Assembly (NCBI RefSeq): GCF_901933205.1
Contig: NC_044571.1
Location: 70,619,689 to 70,683,688, forward strand
Length of the DNA stretch: 64,000 nucleotides
Origin: Camarhynchus parvulus
Taxonomy: Eukaryota > Chordata > Aves > Passeriformes > Thraupidae
Direction of reading: 5' to 3'
In this document: positions 11,395 to 23,700 of the stretch, one piece after another
Layout of the letters: every line of letters begins with the position of its first letter
Numbering within the stretch: the first letter of the stretch is position 1
Translations under genes and position numbers: made by a program
Notes under the pieces: generated by a model
The model's database searches: none
Told to the model about the DNA's origin: nothing
The model's input: the letters and a program-made list of their open reading frames with translations, nothing else

Positions 11395-13439
11395 CTGATA
11401 CATTACATACCTTACCTCAGTGTCTTTTCCTTTTTTTGTCCCTGATGAGCTGTTGAGCAGGAACTTAAAAGATAGCACATAATTCATAATTCTTCACCAA
11501 ATTGAGAAGGGCAAATAATCCAAAATAAAACTAGTCCTTCAGACTGTCAGATTTCAAAGTGGTGGACTGATTCCAGCTATTGAATCCTGCAGTCTTATTC
11601 AAGCAACTCACATATCTGTGCATATTCAAATTCTCACAAATTAATACTGGGAATGTAGAACTTGATTATCTGATTAAAGTTTCATTTCACTCTGATAAAT
11701 TGCCTTTTTTTAAAAAGCCATCTATGCTACAGAAACACAGATGCTAAATGACTAAAAACCCTTTTTGTCCTAACTTTGATTTAAATCTTTAAACTTCAAA
11801 ATGTCTTCCTCAACCAGCACTTGACCACCTCAACTCTACCATTTCCTTTGTAAAGCTGGGCATGAGATGATTCTCAGTAGGTGATTTGAAAAATATTCTC
11901 CACGCACATGTTTACTGATGTGTTTTGCTATACCCATGTAGGTTAAATTTCATTTTTTCAGTCTACTCAACAGACATTTTGTTGTACAGATTCGACTTGA
12001 CAAGCCCATTTGACTGGCAGGACATGTCTCAATCTGGAGTGAGGCAAGTGCACTGGGATTCCAGGAAAGCCACTAACTTGTGTGGAGGCCCACTGGATGT
12101 ACATAAGCACCATGTTCCTGCCTGGCTTTTCACTACCTTTAGAGAAGACTGATATTCTTCTCTGATCCTTTTCTAATTGTGGCTTCAGCTGTTGTTAACA
12201 TTAATATTCATGTGTTGGCATTCCAAAGCGAGCATAATTATAACATTATTTTTCCTATTGTGTGTGAGCAACTTGAATATAAGAATTATTACATTTTAAT
12301 ATAATCTTGATATTGTCACTGATATCAAGCTTATAGTCTTCATTGCTAAATACTCGTCTTTAGAGAAATGCATCTCCAGAAGTAGATTCAGACACCTGAG
12401 TCTATATCTGTGGGAAGAATTCATAACACTTGCTGAACATATTCTTATGTAAACAAACTGTACATGTTCTTATCTGAACAAGATCTACATTATCCTTTAA
12501 TTTAAGCATCTGTTTTTGTTTTAATCTTTAACAGTATCACCTCAGAGAGAGGGAGATGAGTTTGCACCACTATAAACCAATGATTAAAACTTTCTCCAAA
12601 ATCTGATTTATTCATCTGTCATGGTGCATGCCCCAACAGACTTCCTGCTCAATCCCTTCTCTGTACTGAATTGCAGATCCAGCCCAACATTAAGTATCGG
12701 CATACTTTACCTACTGACGAAAGGTAAAGGTTCTTTTAAAGATCTTCTATAAGTTTAAATCCATATATGCATATTTTGTATTCTTTTTGTAAAATTTCTG
12801 GGGGCACACATATTGTACTCTGCTGCCTAGCTTCACTTCCTTCCTGAAAGTCCCTCATGCATTTTTGTTCAATGTGGGCTGGTGTCTGTCCCCAGGAGGC
12901 AGTTCCCTGTCTGCATTAACCTCCTCTTTACTGTGTACAGAAGGCTCTGGATGTGCACAGTGATCCCACGTGTACAAGGCCTCCCCAGCAGCAGCCTGTG
13001 CTAAGGTCTTGTCCACAGGACTGTCTGGACCCAACTCTGGCACCACTGTAATGCTCCTGTTGTTGTGCATGGAGGTATGAACAGTGCAATTCTTCCAGCA
13101 ATTTTTCCCTTTCCTTGTGCATTAAAGGCTCATTCATGAGCCCTGCAGTTTGTGCCAGGGTCTAGGAGTACACCATGTGGAAAAGAGCAACCAAGGCCAC
13201 GCAGGGACACAAATGAACAGAATCCAGAGCCCTGAGGCAGTAACGCTAAACTCAGAATCCAAGAAAGTCATCAGCAGAAAGTAAACCCAGAGGAAGGAAT
13301 TCATTATGAACAGCGGAGGAGCCCATGGGTTGCTGATATGTTATCTTTGCCAACCAACCTGGCTCACCAGCATGCTGAGTCTGTCTAAAAGGCTGCTGAT
13401 ACACTCAACTTGCCTTGTGCCCACAATCAGTCCCTCCAA
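11395..13439. other. Unique non-coding sequence, nothing recognised
   Basis: No gene, RNA or transposon is recognisable. A small inverted repeat (CTTGATAT and ATATCAAG separated by 8 nt, 12306-12329) is within chance expectation. Frames near 12855-13137 on the minus strand overlap each other and have no family resemblance. Confidence 0.6.
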
Positions 13440-14340
13440 AAACCTTCTCAGACAGCGTGAGAAAAGCGTGACCTGACTCATGCAGAGCAGGGCTACTCCC
13501 AGGAAACTTTAGTGCTCCAAAATCTTACTCTAGCTGGGAGCTCTGCTATTGTCTGGGAGCTGAGGGGTGCCAGGACGGCCCGGAGCAATCTAGTGAGGAG
13601 TTAATTAAAAGAAAACAAGTTACAGTTTCATCTAATTTGCTGAAGAAGGTGGTTGAGTCTTTGTTGCATTGGGCGGCCAGTGATTTGCTGTGCTGGGATG
13701 AAAGCCCATCCTCTTCAATCATTCCCCAACAGAGCAAAATTACCAGTGTCAGGAAAACTCATTTGGTGGCATTAATCAGAATGGATTAAGAAGGAACAAT
13801 TTCTGAAATGCCCTGCAAGAATAGCTGTGGGACATCAAAGAGGTCCGGTGATCCACAAAACCAGAAGACTGTGTCCTCTGCTTTGAAATATTGTAGTGAG
13901 CCAAAAATTTATTGGAATTACATGCTAACTGCATTGTGTATAAAAGCACTTCAGTGTTCGATAACTTGTGTCCTATCTCCTCTGTTGTAATATAATAATT
14001 AGATAAGTAATTATTTGGTGAATTCAGGTGCTTCTGTTGGAGGAGTTTAATGATCCATTAAAAATCTTAGACTGCTTCTTGATTTTAAGCGCACAGTAAT
14101 ACCGGGTAATGGGCAACCACAGAGGCTATTCAATCCATTAGGAATAAATGCATTGCTATATATATTATAGCTGCATGCAGTTACTTTAAACATGAATGTT
14201 TCCCTGACTACTTTGAAAGGTATTTTTCCTCTTCTAAAGAAAGAAAAAGCAGATTATGTGTAGAGTTGTGGTATTTTATAATCCGATAATTTTCTTGCCT
14301 TAAAAATCTGTTTCAGATTTTTTAATTTGAATTTGCTACA
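13440..14340. promoter_or_regulatory. Enhancer-like block with dense developmental factor sites (best candidate)
   Basis: The block is free of simple repeats and keeps several CpGs in an otherwise CpG-poor region. It has a varied set of factor-type words: TTAATTAA (13601-13608), a SOX-like CTTTGTT (13659-13665), ATTAATCA (13771-13778), an OTX/bicoid-type GGATTA (13783-13788), AACAAT (13795-13800), a TCF/LEF-type ATCAAAG (13834-13840) and TAATTAG/TAATTATT words near 13997-14015. A TATAAAAG word lies at 13939-13946. This texture resembles deeply conserved vertebrate non-coding elements. Conservation cannot be tested here and the target gene is unknown. Confidence 0.33.
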
Positions 14341-14768
14341 TAGCAACATATTTGACAAGAGTAAAAACATTTTCTTTCAAATCCAGAAATCTGGATTGTC
14401 TCTGGAACTTGCAAAAAGTACAAAATGTCTCATGCTGTTTTTTTGCTTGAAGAAGAAGTATGTATGTACAAGCTGCATATAGAATAGACATATGTGACAT
14501 GATTTCAGATGCAAAGTGAGACAAATATGTGTCTTTTCAGAGTCTTTTCTACATTATGTAACATCCCACCTCTGCTATAGTCATGTATATGTCATTGCTG
14601 AGTGGAAACCACTAATTTGTGCTTGAGAGACCAACAGAAACCCTAGAGCCCCAGCATCTCACTGTGGTCATTACCATTTGTCATTAAAACAGTCTCTTGT
14701 AGAAGTTCTTAGGGCTGTAGTATATAGTTGTGTGAAAAGGTCAGCTTGATGCTCAGTACTAATCAAAG

Positions 14769-14796
14769 AACCAACCAACCAACCAAACCAACCAAA
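14769..14796. repeat. (AACC)n microsatellite
   Basis: Four perfect AACC units are followed by an A insertion and two more. It is short and imperfect. Confidence 0.9.
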
Positions 14797-17700
14797 TAAA
14801 CTCCCCAAATAAAATGTTAATAATTGCTAGGAAAGGAGAAAAGAACAAATATTGTGATGCCATTGTATTTAAAAATTCCATGCCTCCCATGTCAAACCAT
14901 GACAACTGTGTAGAGGTCTGCTCTTCCCAGCTCAAAAATACACAATGCCATTGGAAATGATCCAGAGGCAAGTCACAGGAATGTTCAAAATTATGCAGTG
15001 GCTTCCATGCATGGACCAAATAAATAAGAATTCTTCAGTCCACAAAAAAACCCAGGCAAATGAAGATACAACCGAAATCTACAAACTAACAAATGCTAGG
15101 CTTTACTAGCATTCAATATGATAAATTAATCTAATATGATAGGTTTAGAATAAAGGGGGTGATTTGACACCCAATATGAGTTTAACCTGTGTAGTAGTTC
15201 TGTCATAGGATGTTCCAGATATTCCAAGTTGCAAAAAAATAATTCAAAATATTCAAGAGAAATCTACGGAGAACTGTTACATATGAAACACTGCTTCTGT
15301 CTGATGAAGCTCCTGAAGGCTGGGAAGTATTCTGATGAATTACCACCATGTGTTTGTTGGAGTTTTTGCAAATTTTGCTAAACATTCACTTTTGGCTAGA
15401 GCCAGTTGTTGAACTGAATAAAACATCTTCTTCTCCCAGTACAGCAATTCTTCCCTAACCTGAATTAACTTGCAGTCTAAAAGCACTGAAGCCTCAGTGC
15501 AGAGCACACATGAGGAAGGAGGGAATGGGACAGCACAGCTAGTTGAGCATGGCATGAGACTTGAAGTGTTGTCCCAGGCAATGCTGTTAGGAAGGTTGGA
15601 GCATCATTAGCTCTTCTGGCAAAATCATATTCGTGTAAAAGGCAGTTTTCACCAGGAGAATGTGATACTTGTGCCAGTATGGCTGAGACTGTGTAAGGTC
15701 TTCTTTCATTTATATGAATGGCAGAAACTGACATAGCTTTTGATTACTGAATTGCTATTTTAATTTTTCTAATAAATAATGTCCAGTTTAGAATTCATTG
15801 GAAAAGCTGCTTACTTGTTTTGCCATGACTCCTTCAGTTGCAGCATTGCATACAAAGACAGAATGTGACTCACATATTCTGATTTGGGAGGAAGTGTGAA
15901 ATCTATGTGGCACTCAAGAAACACAGGAGATGAGTTTTCAGCCTTTTACTCCAGAGGTACATACCTGCAGTGTCAGAGCAGCAGCTCTGTGATGATGTCT
16001 CACAAGGTTCAGGACAACACTGGAAAGATGTTTGTGAACTCAACAAGATTTCATGGTTTGTTTGCTTTTATTGTCTCCACCCACGTAGGATCTGCACCTA
16101 GTGTGAAGGAATATATCATGTGGGAGGCAAGGAAAAGGATTGTAAACAACCCTACACGGGGTGATTAAAAAGTTGTTTTCCTTTGAAGCAGGCCTGAACT
16201 TCCAGCTACGCAAGCTTTGGAAACCAATTCAAGCACCAGCTTTCAAGAATGCCAAACTACACATCTCTACTACTGGTTATTGCGTTTAGGAATAGTCTCT
16301 ATGTAGCTGTTGTTGGAATCCTTGAGGACTTTCATTCACATTGGAACATTTTAGTACATCAGAAGTTGTAACTTATGTAATGATTTTGTCACATTAACTC
16401 ACCCCAATCTGCACCCTTCTCTGTGAGTAGGGAATGTGAGCAAGATAGCTGGCAGACATTGACCCCGAGATTTTTATTCAAACTGATCTAACTTCAGTGC
16501 TAGAAGATTCACACCTTCTTGTGAAGCAATGGACAATTTCCTATCAACTGGGCTGTGCTGCATCACTAAACCTAAAAAATATTTCCTTAGTGCCAAACAG
16601 AGTGGGTGAGTCAGATAATTTCTGGAATTGTTTCTCTGGAAAATTGTTCAGTACTTAGAGATTCCCTTGTCTGTGGTATCCCATGTGCATATGTTATCCC
16701 TTTCAAATCATTGATGAAAATCAGCCTGCAATATCAAGATGAACAATTGTCCTCTGTAACTGACACTTTACAAACCATATCTTTTTTCTGTATCTTTGCA
16801 TCAGAATACAGATCAGTGATCCAATGTCTGCTTGTAGGAATGGCAGGAATAAAACAGTAGAGGCGCTCCCAGCTTCATCTGGACCAGATTCTATATCTAA
16901 TCAGGTCCTATTTAGTTGTAAGCTATCACTTGATTACTGAAACCCATTTTACTGTGATGCAGTAGCTCATTTTATACAGAAAAAGGATTGCTTCAGTTTC
17001 TGGGGCATTCAGTCTGATCCTGCCTTTGAACGTTCATGAATAGTTCAAGGAAAAAAAACCTAACAGTCTGTTTTTGTGGGATTGGAGTCACCATTTTATC
17101 CTAAAAAAAAAAAAGGTGCCATTTAAATGGATATATTTTATTTCCCCTCTTAGTCTGAGTCATCCAAGGAAGGGATGAGTCAGTGAGCCAAAATGATTTT
17201 GAAGAGAAGGCTACCTCTTGAAAGGGATGACTTGTAACTCTCCCCACAGAGGTGTATGGAAGAAAGGAACAGCACACACTGAATTTGTGCCCAGCTAACC
17301 CCAAAATGCACATTTACATTGCAGTGGCTGCTATGACTATAACTCGTGTAAGTGGTTCTGACTCCAAAAAAGAGTGACCTCCACTGCTGCTGTTTGGGCT
17401 GCTGTGCTAGCAAAGCGCTCAGCAGGAAGCTGCCCTCTGCTTAGGGTGGGCTTTGTAGCCAGTCCTGAACTCTGAAACCAGTTACCTATGGGTAAGAGGA
17501 TCCAAGGAACTCTGCCTTAGGTGTGTTCCTGCTAGCCCTGGTGAAGCAGGGCAGAGCTTTGTACCGAGTCTGTCTGAAAGGCCTTTGCTCCAACAATGCT
17601 GGGCCAGGAGGCACTGAGTGCTAAGCAGACAAATGCCCTTTGGAGTTAATGCTTTTCTGATGCTGTTGCATGCTGTAGGGAACTGCATTCCTTCTCTATG

Positions 17701-19664
17701 TTTAATTTTTTGATCCCAGAGGAACCTGGGGGATTGTCCATTAAATAGGAAATTCTCTCACTTCAATTTTAAGTATAGCAAGCATACATGAAATTTTAGA
17801 AGGGACCATTCACCAAAGCCTGAAACATAGTTCTGAGCATGGAGGGATGTGCAAGAGTCTCTGGAAGTCTCTGGGTCAAGAAAAAAAGTGGTTTATTTCT
17901 CTACTCTGCTGCAATATTTGTGCATGTGCTGTAGAAATAATTTGGCCTGGAATTTGTGAAAGCACTTGTCTGCCTAAGGACACAGATTTAAGACTGCCAT
18001 CTCTGCAGTCTTGAAGAAAAAAGAAATTGGTAGAAAGAAATAGGCACAGGTAGCTGTGTTGGTGAGAGTGGGGAAAAGAGGCTGTAAGAGGCCACAGGAG
18101 AGCTCTGCTAGCTTGTCTCATTCACATGTGTGTGTGCTGTATGTTCACCATTTGTGAAGATTCACCTGGATTACCACTCTTCTTCTAGCACAGAGGGGTC
18201 CCAGGGAGGAGAGAAAGAACAGAGAAAGGTAGCATGGATACTTTCCAGAACAGTCTCCCAGATGTCCAAAAGTTTCACAGTTGAGAGCCTGTCAGAAAGC
18301 TCAGCGCTTGTTGAAATGTCAGCCATGCCACTACAGCCTAAGGTTTGCAGGAGCCTTTGATGCTTACATGTAAATAAACATATATACATTACATATACAT
18401 GTATATAAAAATATATAAACCTTCATTATTTCAGAGGACTGCCCACAATATCTATGTTACAGATTTTTCAGCATTTTTAGAAATACACAAAATAGTCTTG
18501 CAGTATCTGCCAACCTGTGCCTGGGAAGCTAATTGAACAGGCATGTTCCAAGTAGTGTTTATGGAAAGTGAGGACTTAACTGGGATGGTTTCTGTGGACA
18601 AGTATAGCATAACATAAGTATAGCAAAAACATACTAAGGTCTATTACCAGCACTGAAAGGATGAAGTGCAACTCAACAAAGGAGCCTGGTCAATCCATGA
18701 ACTGGTAAATAAATGATTGGTGTAGCTGTGGTGCCTTTTAATAAATAAACCACTTGAGTAGGAGAAAAATGACTCTGAAACACTCTTAACCACAGCACTT
18801 TCAGGAACATTGAATGCCTCCTTCAGAAGTGATTTATCAGCTTCTTGATTTTGGTATTTATCCTCATAAAAGAGCAGTAAACACTTTGGACTCTTTTGGA
18901 AAAATCCAAAAAGATGTTTCTGTATTTGCCATGTGCTAGCCCAGGCTTTTGCTGCTTGTCTCTTACATCAGTTCCAACAAGCTGAGGTACTGTAGAGGGC
19001 ATTTCTTGTTTACTTCCCTGGAAACAGAAACAGTGTTTAAAAAAGCTCTGGCACTTGAGTATATGGCTCCTAATTTTAACCCACAAGCAAACCACTCCAT
19101 AACTGCTTGGATGACAAACTGTGAGGAAATGCAGCATGTGACAGCCTGGTTCATCTGCCTCAACAACTGTTTTGTCCAGTTTTCTAAAAATGATGGCTCC
19201 AATGACAGGGAATGGGCATAAGAGCTTCCCGCAGCTGTTGGGATCCAGACAAGCAGAGCTGAGGAGCTCTGTGAATTCGCTTGCCTGGTGAGTGAGTTGT
19301 GATGTCTCCTCCAGCCTCGCCCAGTGTCAGGGATTTGGACCAGACTGGTCTGCCACTAAGCAACCTGGATTCTTTGTGCCAGAGCTCCTGTCTGGGATTT
19401 GAAAATCTTCCTGGCTGGGGTTTTAACTGCAGCAAATATGAAGCTTTTCAGGTTTTTTGCACGATGCATTTTTCATGAGAAAAATCTTAATAATATTCCT
19501 CTGCTACTGCGGGAAGGATTTCAGGCTTCAACCTGAATGCAGCTGAAGGGAGAAGCAGCAGGGGCTCCTTTGCACTGGGGCAGGACACACTGAAGCAGAA
19601 CACAGGGAGAGAGAGCCAGTGCTGCTGTGGCTCCTCTTGTTGGAAAATGAACAAAATTGGGACA

Positions 19665-19684
19665 GTGTGTGTTTCTACACACAC
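19665..19684. repeat. GT/AC inverted repeat (hairpin)
   Basis: Eight-base arms GTGTGTGT and ACACACAC flank a four-base TTCT loop and form a perfect short hairpin. It is explained by facing GT and AC dinucleotide tracts. Confidence 0.8.
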
Positions 19685-20250
19685 AGTTACACATCCATCC
19701 CTATCTAGGCTGGAAAGCAGCCCATTTCTTACTTTAGGGGGTTCAAAGTCCTACTTTAAAAGGACAAGAAAGTATAATTTAATGCAGAGATCTTCACTTT
19801 CTCTGTAACCTGAATTTTTAAGGAGAGATTTCAAAGGGGCACACTCACATTTCTCATTTCTGTTGTCAAATTAAATGTAAAAATGACAGCAGGATGTGTA
19901 AATTTTTTACTTAAATTATTCCTCTGATAGAAAGGATCAGCCCTCACAGTCTAAAAAGTATAGTACAGGACCTTTGGCTTGCATTAATAATAAAAAATTA
20001 AGATTTCTTCAAATACTTGCAAATTAGAGGAATTTGCAGAGCCAATCTTAGAAAAAGACAAAGGTTGTGTGATTTATCTTGCTGCCTAAAGAAAATGCTA
20101 TTTGCAGAAGTATCTGTATTGAAAAAATCCAGAAAAATTATTTATGAGAAAAAAAATTGACAAATGTTTTCTCCTTACTGTTGAATTGTCTGTGGATTTG
20201 TTATATTTATTCTCAATTTAAAATTTATTTACTTGGTGATGTCTGAAGAT

Positions 20251-20700
20251 AACCTTTCTTCTTATGCTTTGTTACTCAGAAGAATTCATTGCATCAGTGG
20301 CTCCCAGACTCTTCTGGGTGAGCCTCCCACCGACAGTCTCATCTTCTTCCCTGCCCCCTCCATTCCCACCAGCTCTGGAAGTCTGTGAGATGAAAGATGG
20401 GGGAGGTTTGTACCATAAACCATCTGGCAGCAGTTCTTTTCGCTGTCTTGTGTCACTCTGTGCCCCTTTGCTATTACCTGAAGGGAGTCTGCCAGCAGTG
20501 CTGGGGCCTCTGTGCTCCCCAGCCTCGGGTGCAGGGGAGGCAGTGCATGTCTCCGGCTCCCTCCTTTGCCCTTCCTGAGCCCAGCTTTCACCCGGTACTC
20601 CGTGCTGAGGACCCAGGCTGCCTGTGTATGGGGGGACCGAGGGAATAAGTGCTGCATTCTGGTTTAGAGTGGTTTAGAGTACCTACCTCTCCTGCTGCTG
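20251..20700. other. GC-richer, CpG-poor patch with a 10-bp tandem repeat
   Basis: The patch is pyrimidine- and GC-rich compared with its neighbours but has few CpGs, so it is not a CpG island. Overlapping frames of 83, 104 and 123 codons on both strands result from the local composition and match nothing known. GGTTTAGAGT is tandemly duplicated at 20661-20680, followed by four CTG units near 20692-20703. Confidence 0.5.
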
Positions 20701-23700
20701 CTGTAAGACCTCTGTTAACATGCCAGAGCTGAAATGTGGGGAGAACACAGCACATGATTTTTGCCACTCAGGTTTATTTTATTCTTTTCCGAGTTTCTGA
20801 TCATAAGTCTTAAAATCTGGTTTCCTATAAAGCAGTCTGAAATATGTTCTCTGCACAAATCCATTATATTTATCAATATAATTGTTTGCACTAATTCCAT
20901 GTCTGCATATGTACCTCAACATTTGAATTTATTTTGTTTTTGACTGGCAGGGATGTCTTGCCTTCTGTCTGCTTACGAATACCACTGAGCTGAATCAGAA
21001 TAGGAAATTCTAAGGCAAGCATAGCACGAGTATTAGAGTACTGGTCACAGCAATTGCTGCAAGAGCTGTAGAAACAGAACATAACAAAAAAACACAGTTT
21101 AACCTGTTTATGTGTAAGTAAAAATTGCTGCATAGCTTTTTGCAGGGTTTGTGCAAGCTGAACTCAGGTATTACATTTCAATTCGACTATGGAGTGAATT
21201 AGTTAATAGTGGGGGATGGTACTTAGACTGTATCAATGAATTATGCTGTTTGGTGGTTATATAGGAAAGGATTACCAACTTCATGAATTTTATCCAGTGT
21301 GATTGATTGCCTGACTGTTTAATGTGAAGTCCCCGATTAGTCAGCCTCCCAGATGGTTTTTCTCTCCTCTTACATTTCTATTAAGATATCCTTTATCTAT
21401 TCCTTTTTATATGATTTTTCCACTTATATTTTCTTCAGCAAAGAATTCTTTCCTCCTCCCAACCCCTTTTAATTCATTCCAAAGTTTAAATGACAAATAA
21501 AAAATGCTAGATTTGAAAACTCTGGTAAGCTGCAAGAGGACTGACAAAACCAAAGTGCACAATGTCTTCCCCACACTGTGAAGTGCTGGAAGATAACTGC
21601 AAATAATCTACCATCTTTATGGTTTATAAGATGCACATAGGTCATAATTCTAAAAACTTTTATGGCATGATATGAGTTTAATTGCCTGGGTAATTCCAGT
21701 AAAGTAAATGGAAATATATACAGCAGTAAAGTACCTCAGAATAAACTTACACACAGGTTGTGTCAAGCAGGGAAAGGTCATGGGCTTATACACAGGGTCC
21801 CAGTTGTGCCAGCCTGTTAGGATGTTCCCCTATGTGGGTCAGGGACAAACAAGCCAGCACTTGCTCTGCACCCAGGCAGTGTGCATGGAGCACTTGCAGG
21901 AAGGTAGGAAAGCGTAATGGCATGGATGCGGTCAATGCATGCCTCTTGATTTCATGGCAAGAGACCAAACTCTGCCACTTTGCTGTATTCAAAAATTATA
22001 TCCTTAGGGGCCACTGCTGTATAAAAGGAACCTGCAAAACCCATGAGATGAAGTTCTGTGTTCACAGATAGATTAGGTGTCTGTGTCAGTTTTCATAACT
22101 CTGCCTGTCCTGAGTAGTTGAAATTATGCTCTGCTTAGGTACATTTGTCAAATGTGATTTTGGTTTTTTTCCTGGGCTTTCTGGAGCTTTTTGAAACTGT
22201 CCTGCCCTTTGTCCTTATTCCTTCCTGCACATGGGCTTTATGAAGCCCAGAAGCCCCAGATAGTTCCCTGAGTGTGGCTTCCCCTGTTGATTTTCCAGCT
22301 CCAATATAGAGAGAAATCAGGCAACTTGGACAGTGTAAAAATTTCAGATACATTTTGTGATGCAAGGTAGTTGGGCTGTGGGGTTTAATTTACCAGTGAT
22401 GATTCTGACCCACTTCTCAGGACAAGAATGGAAAAAACTGTTCTCTTTGCTGAAACTACTAATGAACTAACATCTTTTTACAGAGAATGGACCTTTTCTT
22501 ATTCTTTCCACTTTCCTGAAAATATCATATCGAGTCATAATCATTAATGCTTTTCAATAAACACAGAAAAATATAATTAAATGTTCTTATTACAGGAATA
22601 AGTATATTTGTAGAGAGACAGGTCTTATTAATGACCTTCCTGTAACATGTTAAATCCGTACCAGTGTCACATGCTGAAAAAATACCATTAAGATTAGGGG
22701 GTTTATATTAAGTAAATGCAAAATAAACCTGTAAGAAAGACACTTGCAGAAGTAGAGCCTAGAATTGCTCATCTGAATTAACAAAGAAGAAAATTAGATT
22801 CTTGGGAGCAGTGAAAGACCTGGCTCAATATTTTAGCATCTCAGTTGCTTAGTGTTTGAAACACATTTATCTTCAATGCCAGTTATGTTTGTTGTCATAC
22901 AATCTCAAAAGCCAAATTGATACATGCTTTGGATTGAGCCTGTAGCCCCAGAGGAAGTAGGGTTATTTCCAGTTACTTTGGAAGATCTCTAATAGCTGCT
23001 CTGGCTGCATAAAATCAGGAAGAGTCTGAACATTTTTAAATTACTTCTCTGCAGAAAGAGTGAGCCATCAGCCTTGTTTTAATCCTCTTCCTGGGTGAAT
23101 GACTTTATTGCTCTGTTAAATGGCCAATACAGGGAGAAATATTGTGAGCAGGTCATATATTCTCTCACAGCTATTAATGTGATGAGCTGGAAAACAAGCT
23201 CTGACCCTAAGAAAGATGCTGTTCTAAGAGATTTGGAATCCCAGCCCAATCCTAAGGTCTAAGGCAGTTTTTAATGATGTTGGTTGCTTTTATTATTTAG
23301 TACTTTCATACTGTTCATCACTATTTTATTTTACTTATTCTTTTTCTCAGAGTAATATCAGATCACTTGGATAAAGTGATGAAGAAGATTTGTTTGTAAC
23401 ACAGTGTGTTGATAGTAGCTTGTCAGATTTACCATGGTACATTTCCACCCATGCATGTAAAAATAGACACCAAAAGACAATAATAAATTAAAGTTATAGA
23501 GAGAACTTCTGAAGGAGCTGAAAAACTTCATATCTCAGTGTCATTTCCCTTTGATATCAACAGGCAGGCATACAGGAGACTTCTTAGCAAAAAGGTTATG
23601 GGACTTCCTCTGTATTACAGAGGAAGAGATGGCAATTTTGCATAGTGTATCATAGGATAAAAATAACAATGACTTTAAATAAATTATTTGGTACTAAGAA

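Larger units (their letters stand above)
14341..20250. other. Unique non-coding sequence with minor simple repeats
   Basis: No gene is recognised on either strand. Small elements are an AACC tract at 14769-14796, an A run at 17103-17114, and a TA/CA-rich stretch at 18366-18420 that contains the palindrome ATATACATGTATAT. A GTGTGTGT/ACACACAC hairpin lies at 19665-19684. Reading frames of 60-104 codons overlap each other on both strands and have no recognisable domains. Confidence 0.55.

Noticed and set aside
12306..12329. CTTGATAT/ATATCAAG inverted repeat
   Set aside because: Eight-base arms with an 8-nt spacer occur by chance in a 64-kb window.
16591..16605. 15-nt microexon between TTCCTTAG and GTGAGT
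   Set aside because: The pyrimidine tract is weak and A-rich, the segment is tiny, and such pairs are expected by chance in 64 kb.
17790..17812. GAAGGGACCATTCACC as another CR1 tail
   Set aside because: Only the 'gaagggacc' word matches; the flanking CR1 blocks are missing.
22020..22028. TATAAAAGG as a promoter
   Set aside because: No initiator, GC enrichment or exon follows it; a 9-base word is expected by chance in this much AT-rich DNA.
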